Shown piece after piece: positions 30,305 to 42,644 of a stretch of DNA of 64,000 nucleotides. Both the position numbers and the translations under genes were made by a program. The stretch spans positions 2,734,402 to 2,798,401 of the forward strand of contig SSBO01000007.1 in assembly GCA_005281725.1 (NCBI GenBank). The letters run 5' to 3'. Numbering within the stretch: position 1 is the stretch's first letter; each line of letters opens with the position of its first letter. The notes below the pieces were generated by a model, which saw nothing but the letters and a program-made list of their open reading frames with translations, was not told the origin of the DNA and searched no databases. Origin of the DNA: Wuchereria bancrofti. Its lineage: Eukaryota; Nematoda; Chromadorea; Rhabditida; Onchocercidae.

Positions 30305-31892
30305 CCTTTTTAAAATCCTTGAAAAATAAATTCAAAACAAATGGAAAGTCCAACAAAGAGGAACACTTCGAATAATGAACAGTTCTTTTACTATGATTTA
30401 CATCGAACAGAAACGATTTACTGAAATACTATGCGATCCATTTGTTTAATGAAACGATTCCTTCATAAATTTCAGCGATAAAAACTTTCCATAACTACTA
30501 CTGCTACTCCAACAGCACAACAATACTAAAAAATTATTTTCATAAACTTATTCGAAAAATAAATAATTATACGATGAAATCCTTAAAATACATTTACCAA
30601 TAACTAGTTGTTAATGTTAAATTTGCAAACTAAAAGTGCAAATATCAGCCAACTGTCCAGTAAGACAACATGAATTTTTGATCAAACTTGTGACCCTATA
30701 AAGCTTTTAATGGACACTGATACATAACAAAATAATCGACTTGTTAGAAATAATGTGCTAAAATGACTTGTAAAAGCAATAAAGAACTGAAATATTCATC
30801 TGGTCAACATGAATTAACAGCTAAGCTGCTCATTGCATCATTTTTCTCAAAAAAAAGAAAAAAATATTACCCGTCCATTTTGAATATGCTGGAACTTACA
30901 CAAAGAAAGTATCTAAGAAGTTCAATTTAAAACAAAAAACATGAAAAATCCTAATAACACCACAAAAGATGAAAATACAAAGACAACAAATATTGCCATG
31001 AAAAGCTATTTTATATAAAAAAGAGAAAATACTGTCAGTTACTATGTGGAAATAAATGACGAAATAACAAAATAACGTCGATATGTTAATGCGCATAAAA
31101 AAGAAATAGTTGAGCAAAAAGTCTTGCTTAAGAAAGTTCTTCATTGTCGAGAGCAGAATATAATAATCGGCAGATCAGTTAGATAATCATAATCATTCAA
31201 CCCTGAATTCTTTAAATACAGCGTTAACAGCGCTACCCAAAGATAAATGAAATGGCGCAATTATTCACTAATAGCAAATCATTGCGAAATTTCACGATTT
31301 ATAAAGAAAAAAGGAATAATGATAAGGAAGATAGCGCAGAATTAATCTAATTGTTGCAAGCAATAAACGATTTATGAAACAGAAGGCTGAATCTTGTAAA
31401 ACAATCACTGAATGATAACCGAACACAAAATAAACTACCTTTTGAATTTATTTTTGCAACAAATATATTAATGAAAATCTTCAGGCAATTATGAATCTAA
31501 AACCAAATATGCAGCAACTAGATCACAGACACAATTACAGAGTGCACTAACTTTGTTAGAGATATATAAGAAATAATTTATTGCCAGGAATACATCTTGT
31601 CTTAATCTTAAAAAAAATTTTTTTCACCTCTTTTAAGAAAAAATTTCAGGCAGTTCAAAACTAGCTAGAATTTTTATTTATTAAGCAAGATGAAAAACTC
31701 AAAAATGACAAAAAACGCTTCATAATTCTATTTATTATATCATTATGGTTTTCTGTTCAGAAAAAGTAAAGATACTTGAAGTAAACTAATCGTGGCTTCA
31801 GAAAGTAGAAAAGCGGAAATTTGTATCATGCGATAACAGTAATAATTGAAGATGTTGCGTAGTTTTCGCTACGCTGTGGTTTGCAAAGATTT
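30305..31892. other. Intergenic spacer between gld-4 and mel-26 homologues
   Basis: 1.6 kb between two minus-strand genes. AATAAA on the minus strand at 31731-31736, 157 nt past the GLD-4 stop, is a likely polyadenylation signal. The spacer is longer than typical operon spacing, so I do not infer an operon. It must contain the promoter of the MATH-BTB gene. Confidence 0.6.
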
Positions 31893-34681
31893 TTAAACAT
31901 TCGGTGAGGAGACGTGGGAAATCAAGGAAGTACTCAGAAGTGGTGGTGAAAAAGTTTCTGGTGTGGAAGCCTTAGAAAGTGAAGGAGACGAGGTACCATC
32001 TGACAGAACACGCCCTTTTAACCAGTTTCTGTAGCGAATCATTCGTGGCGAAATGTGCAGAATAAGGGATAGAAGCGAACCGTGGTAACGTGCACGCCAA
32101 ACTGATGAATACTCGCGTGATCGAACAAATACTGCACACAGCGTAGCAAAGGCATGTTCGAAAGCTTGTCGAACTAATTGGATGTTATGCGAACAACGTC
32201 CGATATCGTTCCCTTAAGAGCTCTTTAAAATAATGATTTATGGAGTTCAAATTTTGAAACTCAAACATCTTCAAAATTGAAGTTCAAACTTTTTTAGTTG
32301 TAAATGCTACTTCAATGTAATACAAAATATAAATACATACAAAGTAAATAGAATAGGATAAACCGGAGTTCTTATTATAAAATCAGTCTCTAAGAATATA
32401 AAGAACACTCCTCGGAATGTAATTGAATTTTTGCTCGTACTTGATATATTTTTGAAAAAAACTTCAAATATAATTTTACTACCTGGTTGTAAAGGATCCT
32501 CAATACATAACATCGAATTTGATGGTCTATTCATCTGTACTAAAATTTCATCTTTGCAAACATACGCTCCGCCGCTATGAATACGCAAAGCAGTTTTCAT
32601 GTAATTGAATTCTTGCCCGTAAAGTTGCAGAAAATTAAGCAACAATACGCCCATATTCACTTCCGTGATTCTCTTATATGAATAATCGTAAGATGGGTGA
32701 AGCTGCAATTATTAAGTTATTACTGCGAACACTAATCACCTCCTACAAGACCCAATAAAACTAGCTAAATTTTAAAGAAATGGCTAGAAATTCTTTACAT
32801 CATTTATGAAATAAGTAAAAATTGAAATAAAACAAATGTTTACAACATTATCCAGGAAATCAGCTATAGAAAAAGTACCTGCAAAAAGCTAATTAGCATT
32901 AAAATAAGCCCGTAAGATGATAAACCACCCGTAAATACCTGAAATATTTCATGTCGAACGAAAGAAACAAAACGCAGCCAAATGAACTTCATTCATACTG
33001 TAAAAATAAAAAGCACCACTGAAGTCCATCCATCAAGTATGCTTCGCATACAGGACTTTTACAGAAGGCTGACATTGCAAAGTTTTTCACCACTCACGAA
33101 TCAGTAAAATAATAGTTTAAAAGAAGTTATTAGAATAAAAGATCATATAAAACGTACATTTTTAGAGTTTTGTAGAATAGGAAAGAGTAATAAAGTCAAA
33201 TAATTAGTAATGTGGTTTTTAATTGCAAAAAAAAAAGAAAAACCGCACTTGATTTAGCTGCCGTTGCATCAAGAACTGTTTGAGGACTAGCACTAGTGGC
33301 TCAAGCACGGGATATCGCATTTTCATATCCTCAATAAATTTTGCTGAACGAACACCCTGTACTGTATTGAATGAAATATCCAGATATATCTTGGTATCCT
33401 TGTCGACCATCTTCACGATTGGTACAAATGCTTTGTCAAGCACATTGATTGATTCCGTAATTCCAGATTCTCTGAGAAATTAAGTTTAAAACGAGTAAAT
33501 TGGGCCCAATCAACGATAACCCAATCATTTTTTTTTTCGGAAATCGCATCTTCAAATAAAATACTCAACAGATGAGCAGTGCAAGCAACTGCACTGTCTG
33601 ACAGTAATTATTTACATTTTTTATAAAAAAAGGAAAATTTAAATCACAACACAGCCTTACAAATTGAAAGACACAAACTTCAGTGCTATTGCCGTCTTCC
33701 AGAGAGGTGGTTCCTCGCTCACTAAGTCACTTTCCACAACCACATCGATGTCTGAGGTAGGTAAAAATAAGCTCGTGTATAGGCTGCCAAATACATCAAT
33801 CTTCGCTGTCGGCCAAATCCGTTGCAGGACTCCACGAACTCGTTCGAATACACGAAGTCGTAATGCCCTCTCTAGTGGGGATGGCTTCAACCATGCATAC
33901 AGATCTAGTAATTCTTCGTGTAGCCTACAATTTTTATACACTCATCTCCACTTTCAAAATCTCCACTTCGTAATTTCATTCCAACAGTTTTTGAAAACTG
34001 TTATAGCAGCTATAGGTAGCTATAGATGGAAAAAACATTTGCTGCTAAATCGAAGGTTCGACTTCTTATGAAAGATAAACTGAAAAGCAGATGACAATTT
34101 ACTTTCAGTTGAACCTAATATTTCATTTATTCCTATTTACTGTTGTGTTTCGTGTTTCCGCATTTATCAACAAACTGTTTCACCTTTTCAGAAAGAAGGA
34201 ATGAAGCAAAAGAGTAAATTCGTACTAACCCTCGTAAAGAAAGAGCATATCTTCGTCGACACCACGGAGCAATCAACGCAGTACCTTCTCTTGGCGGCCA
34301 GTACACACGATCCGATGAATCCGCTGTGAAATTCAGCGCTTCTTCTTCCCCCTCCCCCTCTGAACTACTCCTGGAAATTTCTACAGAATAACATTTCACA
34401 TTTTCTAATTCTATTTAATGATCAAATGTTGGTGAGATGGGACTTCCATTATTCCATTATCTTACAAGATGGAAATGAGGAATGGGGAGATGGACCAGTA
34501 ATAACAGATAAATCTTGCTTACAATTTATGTGTCTGAAAGTCGCCCAAATCAAAGCTGAAATGTTATGAAGAACTGCAGCTAAAGGAACTGTGAAAGGAT
34601 AGAGGAAACTGAAAAATTAACTTACGAAGGAACAGAATCGCACTGATCAGCCACTTTAGCAATGTTATCTTTCAAAATCAT
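31893..34681 (-). CDS. gld-4: Non-canonical poly(A) polymerase, GLD-4/TENT4 type
   Basis: Nucleotidyltransferase that adds short A (or mixed) tails to mRNA. GLD-4 works in C. elegans germ cells; TENT4A/B (PAPD7/5) and yeast Trf4 are relatives. Seven exons: 34681-34626, 34370-34230, 33924-33679, 33471-33249, 32938-32879, 32702-32483 and 32212-31893, 1266 nt or 421 residues. The polymerase core contains FGSLYTSLFLPTSDIDVVV, with the catalytic pair D124/D126, and YLDISF with the third aspartate at about 179. The PAP-associated region follows (VFTGGLSSYGLILMLISFLQ, GGAYV, SNSMLCIEDPLQPG, NDIGRCSHNIQLV). The tail is Ser/Thr/Pro-rich. The ATG directly follows an AAG acceptor-like site. C. elegans GLD-4 is much longer, so additional N-terminal exons may exist or the tails may be short here. 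Confidence 0.93.
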
Positions 34682-36558
34682 CTTAAACTCCTAACCAAAT
34701 ATGTTCTGATGGAAACTGATCAGTCATTGATCCATTCCTGTATACTTGATTGATTAAAATTAGACAAACAAAGAACTTAAGAGACAATCTGAACTGATTA
34801 CTGCTGCATACTCGATCCGATTTTGTATTCCGTTTACGATAAGTTTGTGAAACAAATTGGATAGTATAGAAAAGCGAGAAAGAAATGGGAAAGTAATACA
34901 TCCTATTCTCATGAAGTTCATGAAATTCATTCGATTCACATGCAAATTTCTTATGGTCTCTTTGTAATGGATTATGAGAAGCCTTCGGCGCATTGTCTTC
35001 GAAGGACAGAGTTAACTGAGACACTGTATTAGGTTATCCTCTGATTCTTCCTTGCTGTCAGTACTAACCGCACCACAAACTTACTCCCTCCCCTCAACTT
35101 CCCACTCAACTTTGATCTTTCCTGACATGAAAAAGCCAACCACCACAATTTAACGGTCATGGCGGCCTGTTAGAATAAGTTTGCGATATGGGAAGAAAGC
35201 ATATTACCGACAAGCTTTGCTTGCTCTTCGCGGTTTCCGGTTGGTGGGATGATTCGGCCCACTGTTAGAAATAAATGTCATCAATAAATATTGACATGTA
35301 AGATGCAGGTGGGATGTTTGTCTTCGTTGGCACGCCTTCTGGATAGTTGCCAAAAGGTAACTTTTTTCTTTGTTTACATGAAATATTTGGTTGTGTGACA
35401 GATGCTACCTTTTACACATTTTCATCACGGCGCTACACGTATCCTTGTCACTTCCATTGGTCAGTGAATGGCAGTAAATGACACAAGTTTCAGTCGTAAG
35501 TCAAATCATGTTAGTCGATTACGTTTTCTTGTCATTAAGTTTCGTTGGTTTTATGTCTCTTTTTTTAAATTTTTGTAGCTTAATTTCTTGCTAATTGCCT
35601 CCTTTTCACCGTCGCGGTAATCAAATCATTGTATTTGTGTGTGTATGAATATTTTCGTTAGTATTTGTTACTGTTGAAATTGGTAACACGTAGTTTAGAA
35701 ATGTTACCGTTTGTGCTGTGCATTGCTTAATATTACACGCCATTTTAATATAAGTATTCGAGAACTCGTGATGACTTATTTTCTATGTATTTAATTTTTA
35801 TCCACATGCCCTAATTAGCAAAATTTAATACTTTTGACTTTTTGAATATATTGAAAGTTGTTTTATAGTTTTCTTGCGCCGAACAGTTGACATTTCATAG
35901 CTTTTTTAACCAGCGGATTTCATAGGTTAATCAGCGTTCTTTCCTTTACGTCAGTTTAGTAGTAACTCTTGATTTCAAATCATATATGCTCAGGAAATAA
36001 GTTCGATTAATAAAATCAGTTCTGTTATTGAACAAAGCACGCAGTTTTATTTATTTCGTTTGTTGTATGAAAAATATCTTCAAAATAAGCTGGGTCAAGT
36101 AGGACACTGGAAGTAGGACACTTCAGTTGCAGTTCTAGGTTGTTGCGCATTTCCTATTACAATGTATCACTAATTTCAACTACTGGATTATATATGAAAT
36201 TATTTTTAGACCAGCAAAATAATTTACATTATGGGCTTCTTGGTTTCCAAACATGTTTCGCAGGTATATTCTTTTATTGACAAGTGCGTTTTGAAAAGGT
36301 AAATTTTACCTTGCCTTTTATCGAAATAAGGTAAGTACCTTGATTGAAATATAGTTTCAGTTTGTTAATTGTGAGCAAATAACTTAGTTTTCTCAGTTAA
36401 CTTGAATTCAAAAAATCCTAGAAGTTATTGTCGTTTAGCTTATTTGCTAAGCAAATAAATAAAATCATTTCTGTAGCGAAACACATGCTTGTAGAATGTA
36501 GAAGTGAGCACGAAAAGATTCTTTTAAACAAAAATCTTTCAAACCTAACTTCTAGGAT
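34682..36558. other. Divergent intergenic region, gld-4 / glutaredoxin
   Basis: 1.9 kb between start codons of divergent genes. The part around 35040-35330 is visibly richer in G/C than the rest and is a candidate promoter block. A minus-strand open frame at 34683-35024 directly upstream of GLD-4 has no family signature and a poor link to the next exon, so I leave it out. Confidence 0.5.
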
Positions 36559-37561
36559 ATGAGTAAGGAGGTACAACAATTTATTGACGAATTGATTGCA
36601 TTGAAAAAAGTTAGTTTCCAGCTTTCATCTTTTATTTTCAAGATGATTACCAATGTCGATTATCCTTATTTTTAAGAGACTACTGATGACGATTACAGGA
36701 AGATTGTAGTTTGGAATGTTAAAAAATTTATTTAATTCCATAACCTTGACTTGTTTTTTGAAGTTAGCACCAACTGTTTTTTAATTCTGATTTCCATTAA
36801 TTTCACTGTGATTCCCAGTAAAAATGAATCTAACTAATACAGTTGGAATTGGGATTTTAAAATATCTTAACAGATAGTGGTAATATCAAAGAGTTGGTGC
36901 ATATATTGTAAACGAACGCGTAAGGCGCTTGCCGCATATCCTCTCGAAGGAGATACAATGGAATGGATCGACATCAACAAAAGATGTGATGGGAAAGAAA
37001 TTTTGGATTACATGGAACAGATAACTGGATCAAGGTTATATTAACGCTGTTTTATCGAATTGTTTTTAGTTCAGGAACCATGATGATGCTGTGGAATGTA
37101 GTCACATTTTTCATTTCTTCTCATGAAAAGTTCTTCAGCAGTGGTGGTGCAGTAAGTAAAGAAGCCATCATTGGAAAAAGTAAAACTGAAAAGCATAAAC
37201 GTGGTTCAGACCTATAAGCCTACAGTGGGACGGTGATACTGTCTATGTGCGAATTTTTAGGGGAATTTCCCAAGTTTTATTCTTTATAAATACATTTTGA
37301 ATGATGCAAACAAAAGTACTTAAAGGTGCTCAATAACCTTTACTTTTGCTTTAGGTTTGAATTCGGACAGTGAGGTTCCAGTATCCATTTCAAAATATGT
37401 GGTGCGTCGCGCAAACGATGTATTGAATTGTAATATTTATTTTCAGAGGAGTGCCGCGAATTTTCATCGGCGGTGAATTTTTCGGAGGTTGCGCTGAAAT
37501 TTGTGCAGCAAAAAAGGACGGTGTCTTAGAACGCAAGCTTACTGCAATTGGGGCTTTATGA
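36559..37561 (+). CDS. Dithiol glutaredoxin
   Basis: Small glutathione-dependent oxidoreductase of the thioredoxin fold. Three exons: 36559-36609, 36874-37034 and 37447-37561, 327 nt or 108 residues, the normal length for a classical Grx. The active site is VVISKSWCIYCKRT, with C26-x-x-C29. The cis-proline region is RGVPRIFIGGEFFGGCAE (Pro74), followed by the GG glutathione-binding loop. EWIDINKRCDGKEI matches the conserved Grx core. There is no signal peptide, so it is probably cytosolic. An AG acceptor-like site lies 3 nt before the ATG. AATAAA occurs at 37700-37705, about 140 nt past the stop. The central intron phases agree. CIYC replaces the more common CPYC. Confidence 0.93.
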
Positions 37562-38232
37562 AGAAATTGTAAACAATTGAATTTGAAGATTTACAGAACA
37601 GCGCGTGTTCACATGACTACTCAGATAGTTGTGAATTTAATGGACTTACCATTGGATGTACTTTTTACGGTATAATCACTTGATTTCCTTGCTATAAGTA
37701 ATAAAAATTTGAAGCGTAAAAATTTGAAATGTTAATAGCACACAAAACATACTGTTTCTGGAGAATCATAAATTTCGCTCATTTTATTTCCCACATTTGT
37801 AATATTCCGCAAGTGCGTTTTTTCCTTTGGGAACAACGAATGATACACAGTTTAGATGATACACAGTATATGTTCTCGAATGATACACAGTTTAGATGAT
37901 ACACAGTATAGGATCGTCAAAATACAGAGGAGGCTTTGTGAAAATTGAAATGGTACTGCACGACTAAGTAGCCAAGTATGGGTAAAGGGCAGCTAATGTC
38001 AATGTGACAAAGAATTATAATTCTGGAGTATTTTTATTCCAGGATCCCGACTTCTTGAGCAAAGTGGTCTGGAGTAGTAGTCTACTGCACACGACTCCTT
38101 AACACCATTAAATTCAACATAGTGGCAATAGGGAAGATTTAGATTGGCCAGAGTTAAATGTGTGCAACAACAATGGATTAGAACAAATTTTCAGTTTATC
38201 ATTGAAATAGTCAGAAAGAATAAAGAAATGTT
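37562..38232. other. Intergenic between convergent glutaredoxin and LDLa genes
   Basis: Contains polyadenylation signals for both sides (AATAAA at 37700-37705 on plus; TTTATT, that is AATAAA on minus, at 38033-38038) and the direct repeat at 37837-37910. Confidence 0.6.
37837..37910. repeat. Perfect direct repeat, 34 bp units, 40 bp period
   Basis: Copies at 37837-37870 and 37877-37910 are identical, separated by TGTTCT. Each unit itself holds two GATACACAGT blocks 16 bp apart, so the array reads as a nested four-fold repeat. Non-coding. Confidence 0.9.
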
Positions 38233-39070
38233 TTAGGAATAAAGTGAACCTATCAGTAAGTCTTCATCCTCGCCATCATTTTGCCCCATATTTAAACCTC
38301 TCTTTATACCATATGCACGATTACTTCGGGCTAGACCAGTTCGTTGTCGTCGGCACTGCAGGGCGATCACCACTAGTAGTATGATGAACAGGATGGAAAC
38401 CACAGCGATAAGCCATTCATTAAACAGCACAGATGGAAACAAAGATGCAGTAGTACCACTGGTTGGACTAACCTTGTTCACTTCAGACCACACCGCTGAC
38501 TTCATTTGTCCCTCACCAGGCACATTCATGTACCCATTATCTTGCCATTTCCTAAAGGCTTCATAAATGTGTCTATGCAGGATGTACTAAAAGTGTTTCA
38601 TGACCTCTGTCAAGCTCATGATATGATACTTAATTACAATACACATTTGATTAATCTTCGCGAAGCACTCATTTTCACAAATTGATCTAACCTTTTATTA
38701 CAGTCTATTTCATCGGATCCATCAGTACATTGTGCAATACCATTGCACAGGTCATACTGGGCAATACACTGGCCATTATAGCACATCCACTGCCAGGGAC
38801 TGTCACAAGTTAACATCTGGGCCGATGCACATGGCATCATTGTCTCTGAAACTACTGTCACATTAGCAAGACTACCTTTGTAGTAACAAGTTAAGTTGTC
38901 ACTTTTCCTTCTCTTACGTTGCGCTTTAAGACAAGGATATAATGTATAGGGCACTGCAACTGATCAATTCTATGAAGGCTTCGCAGGTATTTCACTTTAC
39001 GCCGGCCTAAGGCTCTCCTTCTTTGTGTATACCCATCGTTTGTAACGGGCAGATAGGCTATCGATTCCAT
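38233..39070 (-). CDS. Single-pass membrane protein with LDLa domain, N-terminus unresolved
   Basis: Two exons are firm: 38953-38692 and 38551-38233 (stop TAA), joined in phase. The first carries one LDL-receptor class A module, about CDSPWQWMCYNGQCIAQYDL then CNGIAQCTDGSDEIDC, with six cysteines and the calcium-binding DGSDE core. The second encodes a Ser/Thr-rich stem, a membrane span (LIAVVSILFIILLVVIAL), a basic stop-transfer CRRQR and an acidic cytoplasmic tail ending LLIGSLYS. Upstream on the same strand an ATG at 39070-39068 opens a coding-like frame, MESIAYLPVTNDGYTQRRRA and onward, but it reads into 38953 one base out of frame with the LDLa exon. Either an exon is missing, an intron (GGgtatac..ttgcag) is used from another start, or there is an indel. 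I do not recognise the orthologue. No signal peptide was found. Confidence 0.7.
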
Positions 39071-39541
39071 TTATCACTGTGGTGCGTGAGAACAGGCCAG
39101 TCTACTCTGCTAATGATTGTAAAAGAATGACAGATTTGTATTCAACAGCGAATATAGCATTAAGGTTTACAGAATTATCTTTCATAATTACCTCTGGCTT
39201 GAAGCCGAATGATTATGTTCCAGTGAATTCCTATGCGTTGCAAGCAATTGTTCAAAAGACTTGAATCGTTTAAGAATGAGGAAATGTCAGGAAAAAGTGT
39301 ATTTCTATTGATTATTCTCTTGAAATTTTAAAACTTTTAAATTAGAACTGCATTTTAATGCAGGCGACGCAGGCGTTTTATAACATCCTGATATGAGTTA
39401 TGGACTTTCAAGCTTCATGTGTGCAAATAGCAGCAAAATTAACAAAAAATGAGAAAATCACGACTGATTGATATAGTGTGTGTTTCTGGTCGTTTCTCGT
39501 TATCCCACGTAAAGTCAATTGCCTTTGTAGTCATAACCGTA
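39071..39541. other. Short divergent promoter region
   Basis: About 470 bp between the apparent starts of the LDLa gene (minus) and the 265-residue gene (plus). An AG acceptor-like site ends at 39530, 11 nt before the plus-strand ATG. A true signal-peptide exon for the LDLa protein might be hidden here or further away; I could not find one. Confidence 0.4.
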
Positions 39542-41809
39542 ATGGAGCTTCCAAGTGACATAAATGTCCAACTTGCCGCTGCAGTCGCGTGTTGTTTTCG
39601 AAACCATCAACGGGTAAGTGGTTTTATTAAATTATTTTCCAATTTGCGTCGTATTTTCTTTTTTGTTATTTAAATATGACGACAATTAACACAAAAGTAG
39701 GAATAGCAATGTTTTTATCAGGTCACTGATCGTTTAACAGTTTCCATCTTGAAATAATTACTTGCCCGAAAACTGACCACAAACAAATTGTAGATAACAA
39801 GAAGTCAAAATACACAACAATCGCAAGTTTCTCAAAAAATGGAACAGTTTGCGCGAAATAATTTTACAACACGAAGAGCGACATCTAATTCAAGAGGATT
39901 GAGGCAGCGTAGGACGCAAACCGATCAGAAGAATAAACAAGTTTTGTCGCAACCCGTCCATTTGTAAGCTATCTATATTTGATTTCATTTTCTCGATAAT
40001 CCGATTTATTTATTCAATCTAAAACGTCCATTTATAATCTTTCAGAATTGAATTATAATGAAAGGTAACTCATAAGCAGCTATACTGCCACACTACCATG
40101 TTTTAGTTTAAGTAATAAGTGATTAGAAAACCGAAGTCGTCATTTTTACCAAACAATCCGTTTCTTCAGCACAGAATTTTCACGATGCTCAAGATGGTAT
40201 TATAACATTACCTAATGTAAAAAAAAAAGTAATAGGACTGAGCGAAATAATCACTATTAATCATTAATATGGTAAGATGCTAGTTCATTTCACTTTCCCA
40301 TCAGCTCTGTTCTTTATACATAGGAATTACTTTTTTAGTGCAGTACTCCAGATAATGTTGTTTTCAGGACTTCAGATAATGTTGAGAGCCTAGCAATATT
40401 GTCACAGCCATGTTCGAGAAATAAGCAAAAAAGGGCGTGGACAGAAACGTCAGCTACGAAAATCGGTATTCCAACTAAGATTGCTGAATGGAAAAATAAA
40501 CTGGATCATTTAAGCTTTTTGTTCAGGTAAGATTATGGTCATTTTAATTTGATGATTGCGAAATAACATGTAGTTGGTTCAATCTCATCGAATATTCCTG
40601 ATTAAAGAGTCCGACCCAGCTTTTTGCCTGAGGAACCATCAGGCATGGTTGGTGGAAAGTACGAAAAAAGTAGAGCTTGCACAAATAGCACAAGGAACAA
40701 CTGCTCTTTCTTTATCCGATACTGTAGTTTTTGCCATGCGATTTCATCCTCCATATTCCTGATATTTTGGACGAGCTTTGTAACAGACAACTTCATTACA
40801 GATAAAAAATCATATTTAGGTTTCACTCTTTGGTCCATAATGTTGTAATGAATTTCTCAGAAAATCAAATTTTTATAGAATGAATAGGACATTAGTGGAG
40901 CAATCATGACTTAAAAAAATAGTGCATACTTACTTGCAGTCTTTAATTTAGAAATTACGTGGAACAAAAATGAGTATCGAACGAGACCAATTTCTTATTG
41001 CCTGCAGATCTTAACTTTTTTCTTCTATGAACCACAAATTTTCCTGCTTATTAAGTTGTAGATTTCTTTCATTGTAATTATTTAGTTCACTCTGCAATGG
41101 TACTGTATCTGCAATCCAAATATGTGCAGATCTTGACGTGGGATTTGGTGATCTGATTACCTTTTTATGTTACACTTCATCAACTAGAAGACCTGCAGCA
41201 GTTTTTGCTGCGGTGGAGATGTATGCTGGGTCTTTGGTGAAGCTTCATCAGTACTGTATCATTAATGCTAATAATGTATGTTCCAAAAATTTTGTTTCAG
41301 TGAGAAAAGTGTAGTGTTTCAAATTATCACTATTCAGTATTGGAATTGATACTTCTGACTCTTGATCTTATCCGCTAATTGAATGTTTCCAATGGTAGAC
41401 GCCAGGTTTGAATATTTCTTGGTTACCGAACCCATCAAAATTATTCAAAAATTGGATCGGTGCAGCACGCTTTCTTTTTTTTCTGATGTTAGAGGTTTTA
41501 TGGCATTTTTCAGAGATTCGAAAGACTTTTATATGCAGCAATTCATGAAGTGATATCATTCTGGCTTCGATTCTTACATTATAATAATTTGGACAAGTAT
41601 AATCGGTTCTGGCTCCATACACGAGCCGTTATCACGCGAATGTTCAGAAACATTATCATTCAGGAATGCATTCTTGCTGTTAAACATAGTTTAGCTTCAA
41701 TGCTCAAAGAGTAAGTTTTACAATATCTTTACGTCTTGACAAGTACAGATTCATTAGTTATAAATGGAATGAGCAATATCTTCAACTAAGTTTTTCTAGA
41801 CTTGCTTAA
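39542..41809 (+). CDS. Unrecognised 265-residue protein
   Basis: Six exons: 39542-39613, 39794-39963, 40368-40526, 41086-41275, 41514-41710 and 41800-41809. Lengths sum to 798 nt and every junction phase agrees, which argues for a real gene. I do not recognise the family. The N-terminal half is polar and basic (FTTRRATSNSRGLRQRRTQT, NKQKRAWTE), suggesting a nuclear or nucleic-acid-associated protein. The C-terminal half is compact and helical-looking (VGFGDLITFLCYTSSTRRPA, FERLLYAAIHEVISFWLRFL, AVITRMFRNIIIQECILAVK). There is no signal peptide or clear membrane span. The last exon adds only three residues before TAA. MCRS1 follows on the same strand 836 bp downstream. AATAAA at 42209-42214. 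Confidence 0.7.
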
Positions 41810-42644
41810 ATGTTTCTACCGAAATTCAGTAATCGTTGTCGATATAGCACTGTTCTTGATTAGAAGATCTGTAAGGGAAGATTATGTTTTAACAATGGTA
41901 TGGAAATCATTAAGAATCTCTACTACAGACGATGTTCATTAACTCAGATTAACAATGCTCGTTCTGGAAAATGGCGAATGTAACTATGGATTTTACGCAT
42001 GCGAACAAATCGAGTATTTGATGACCGTGTTATCACATCATACATCATATGTTAGCTACTAAGCAACTCGGTACAATGCATTATTTGTCGCTACTTTATA
42101 TGAGAGCTCATTTTCGGATCCACCTTTTTATTGATTTCTTTGTGAACCACTTCTCTTTGAAAAATTACTTTTCCTAAGTCTACCGCTCACTGAAATGTTA
42201 TGCTTTTGAATAAATGAATTTGTTAATTGTTAGTAATAAAAGAGTTATGGAAGACTCAGCATATCAACTCGTTTTGTTGGAATTTTCCGGATGGGTGCAT
42301 GTTTTTTAATTCTTAGTTTTTAATCTCTCAACGAATATATTAGACCAATGATTATTCACTGATATACGTCTCATGCAGCCAAGCAAGTTCCTGAAAGGCC
42401 TCTAAAAAGACTGGTGCTCAAATTGGTTCACGCCCTTGTCACATGGGGAAACATTTAAGACCGGTGCCATCGAATTCCGAAATTGGCTACACGGCCGGTT
42501 TCGAATTTGTGACTCCACTATTTCCTATAAGTTCCAAGTCTGGCATTATTGGCAGTGCGGAGTTTCATCTCAGGATGTTGGTGTGACATGTGATATCTTA
42601 CTTTGATGATAGTGTTTCGTCTTAGTGAGAAAGTTTAGGCGTGG
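41810..42644. other. Intergenic, upstream of MCRS1 gene
   Basis: 0.84 kb between two plus-strand genes. AATAAA at 42209-42214 may end the upstream transcript. A TTTAG acceptor-like site at 42634-42638 lies just before the MCRS1 ATG and may be a spliced-leader addition site, so co-transcription of the two genes is possible but unproven. Confidence 0.5.

Noticed and set aside
34683..35024. Minus-strand open frame just upstream of GLD-4 as an extra N-terminal exon
   Set aside because: It ends in a stop before the GLD-4 ATG, and I found no phase-correct donor leading to the next exon. It could still be 5' UTR.
41399..41513. Coding-like frames before the fifth exon of the 265-residue gene (for example LPNPSKLF.. 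and RFEYFLVTE..)
   Set aside because: Joining them to the following exon needs a 19-nt intron or a frameshift, while splicing from 41275 directly to 41514 keeps phase throughout.
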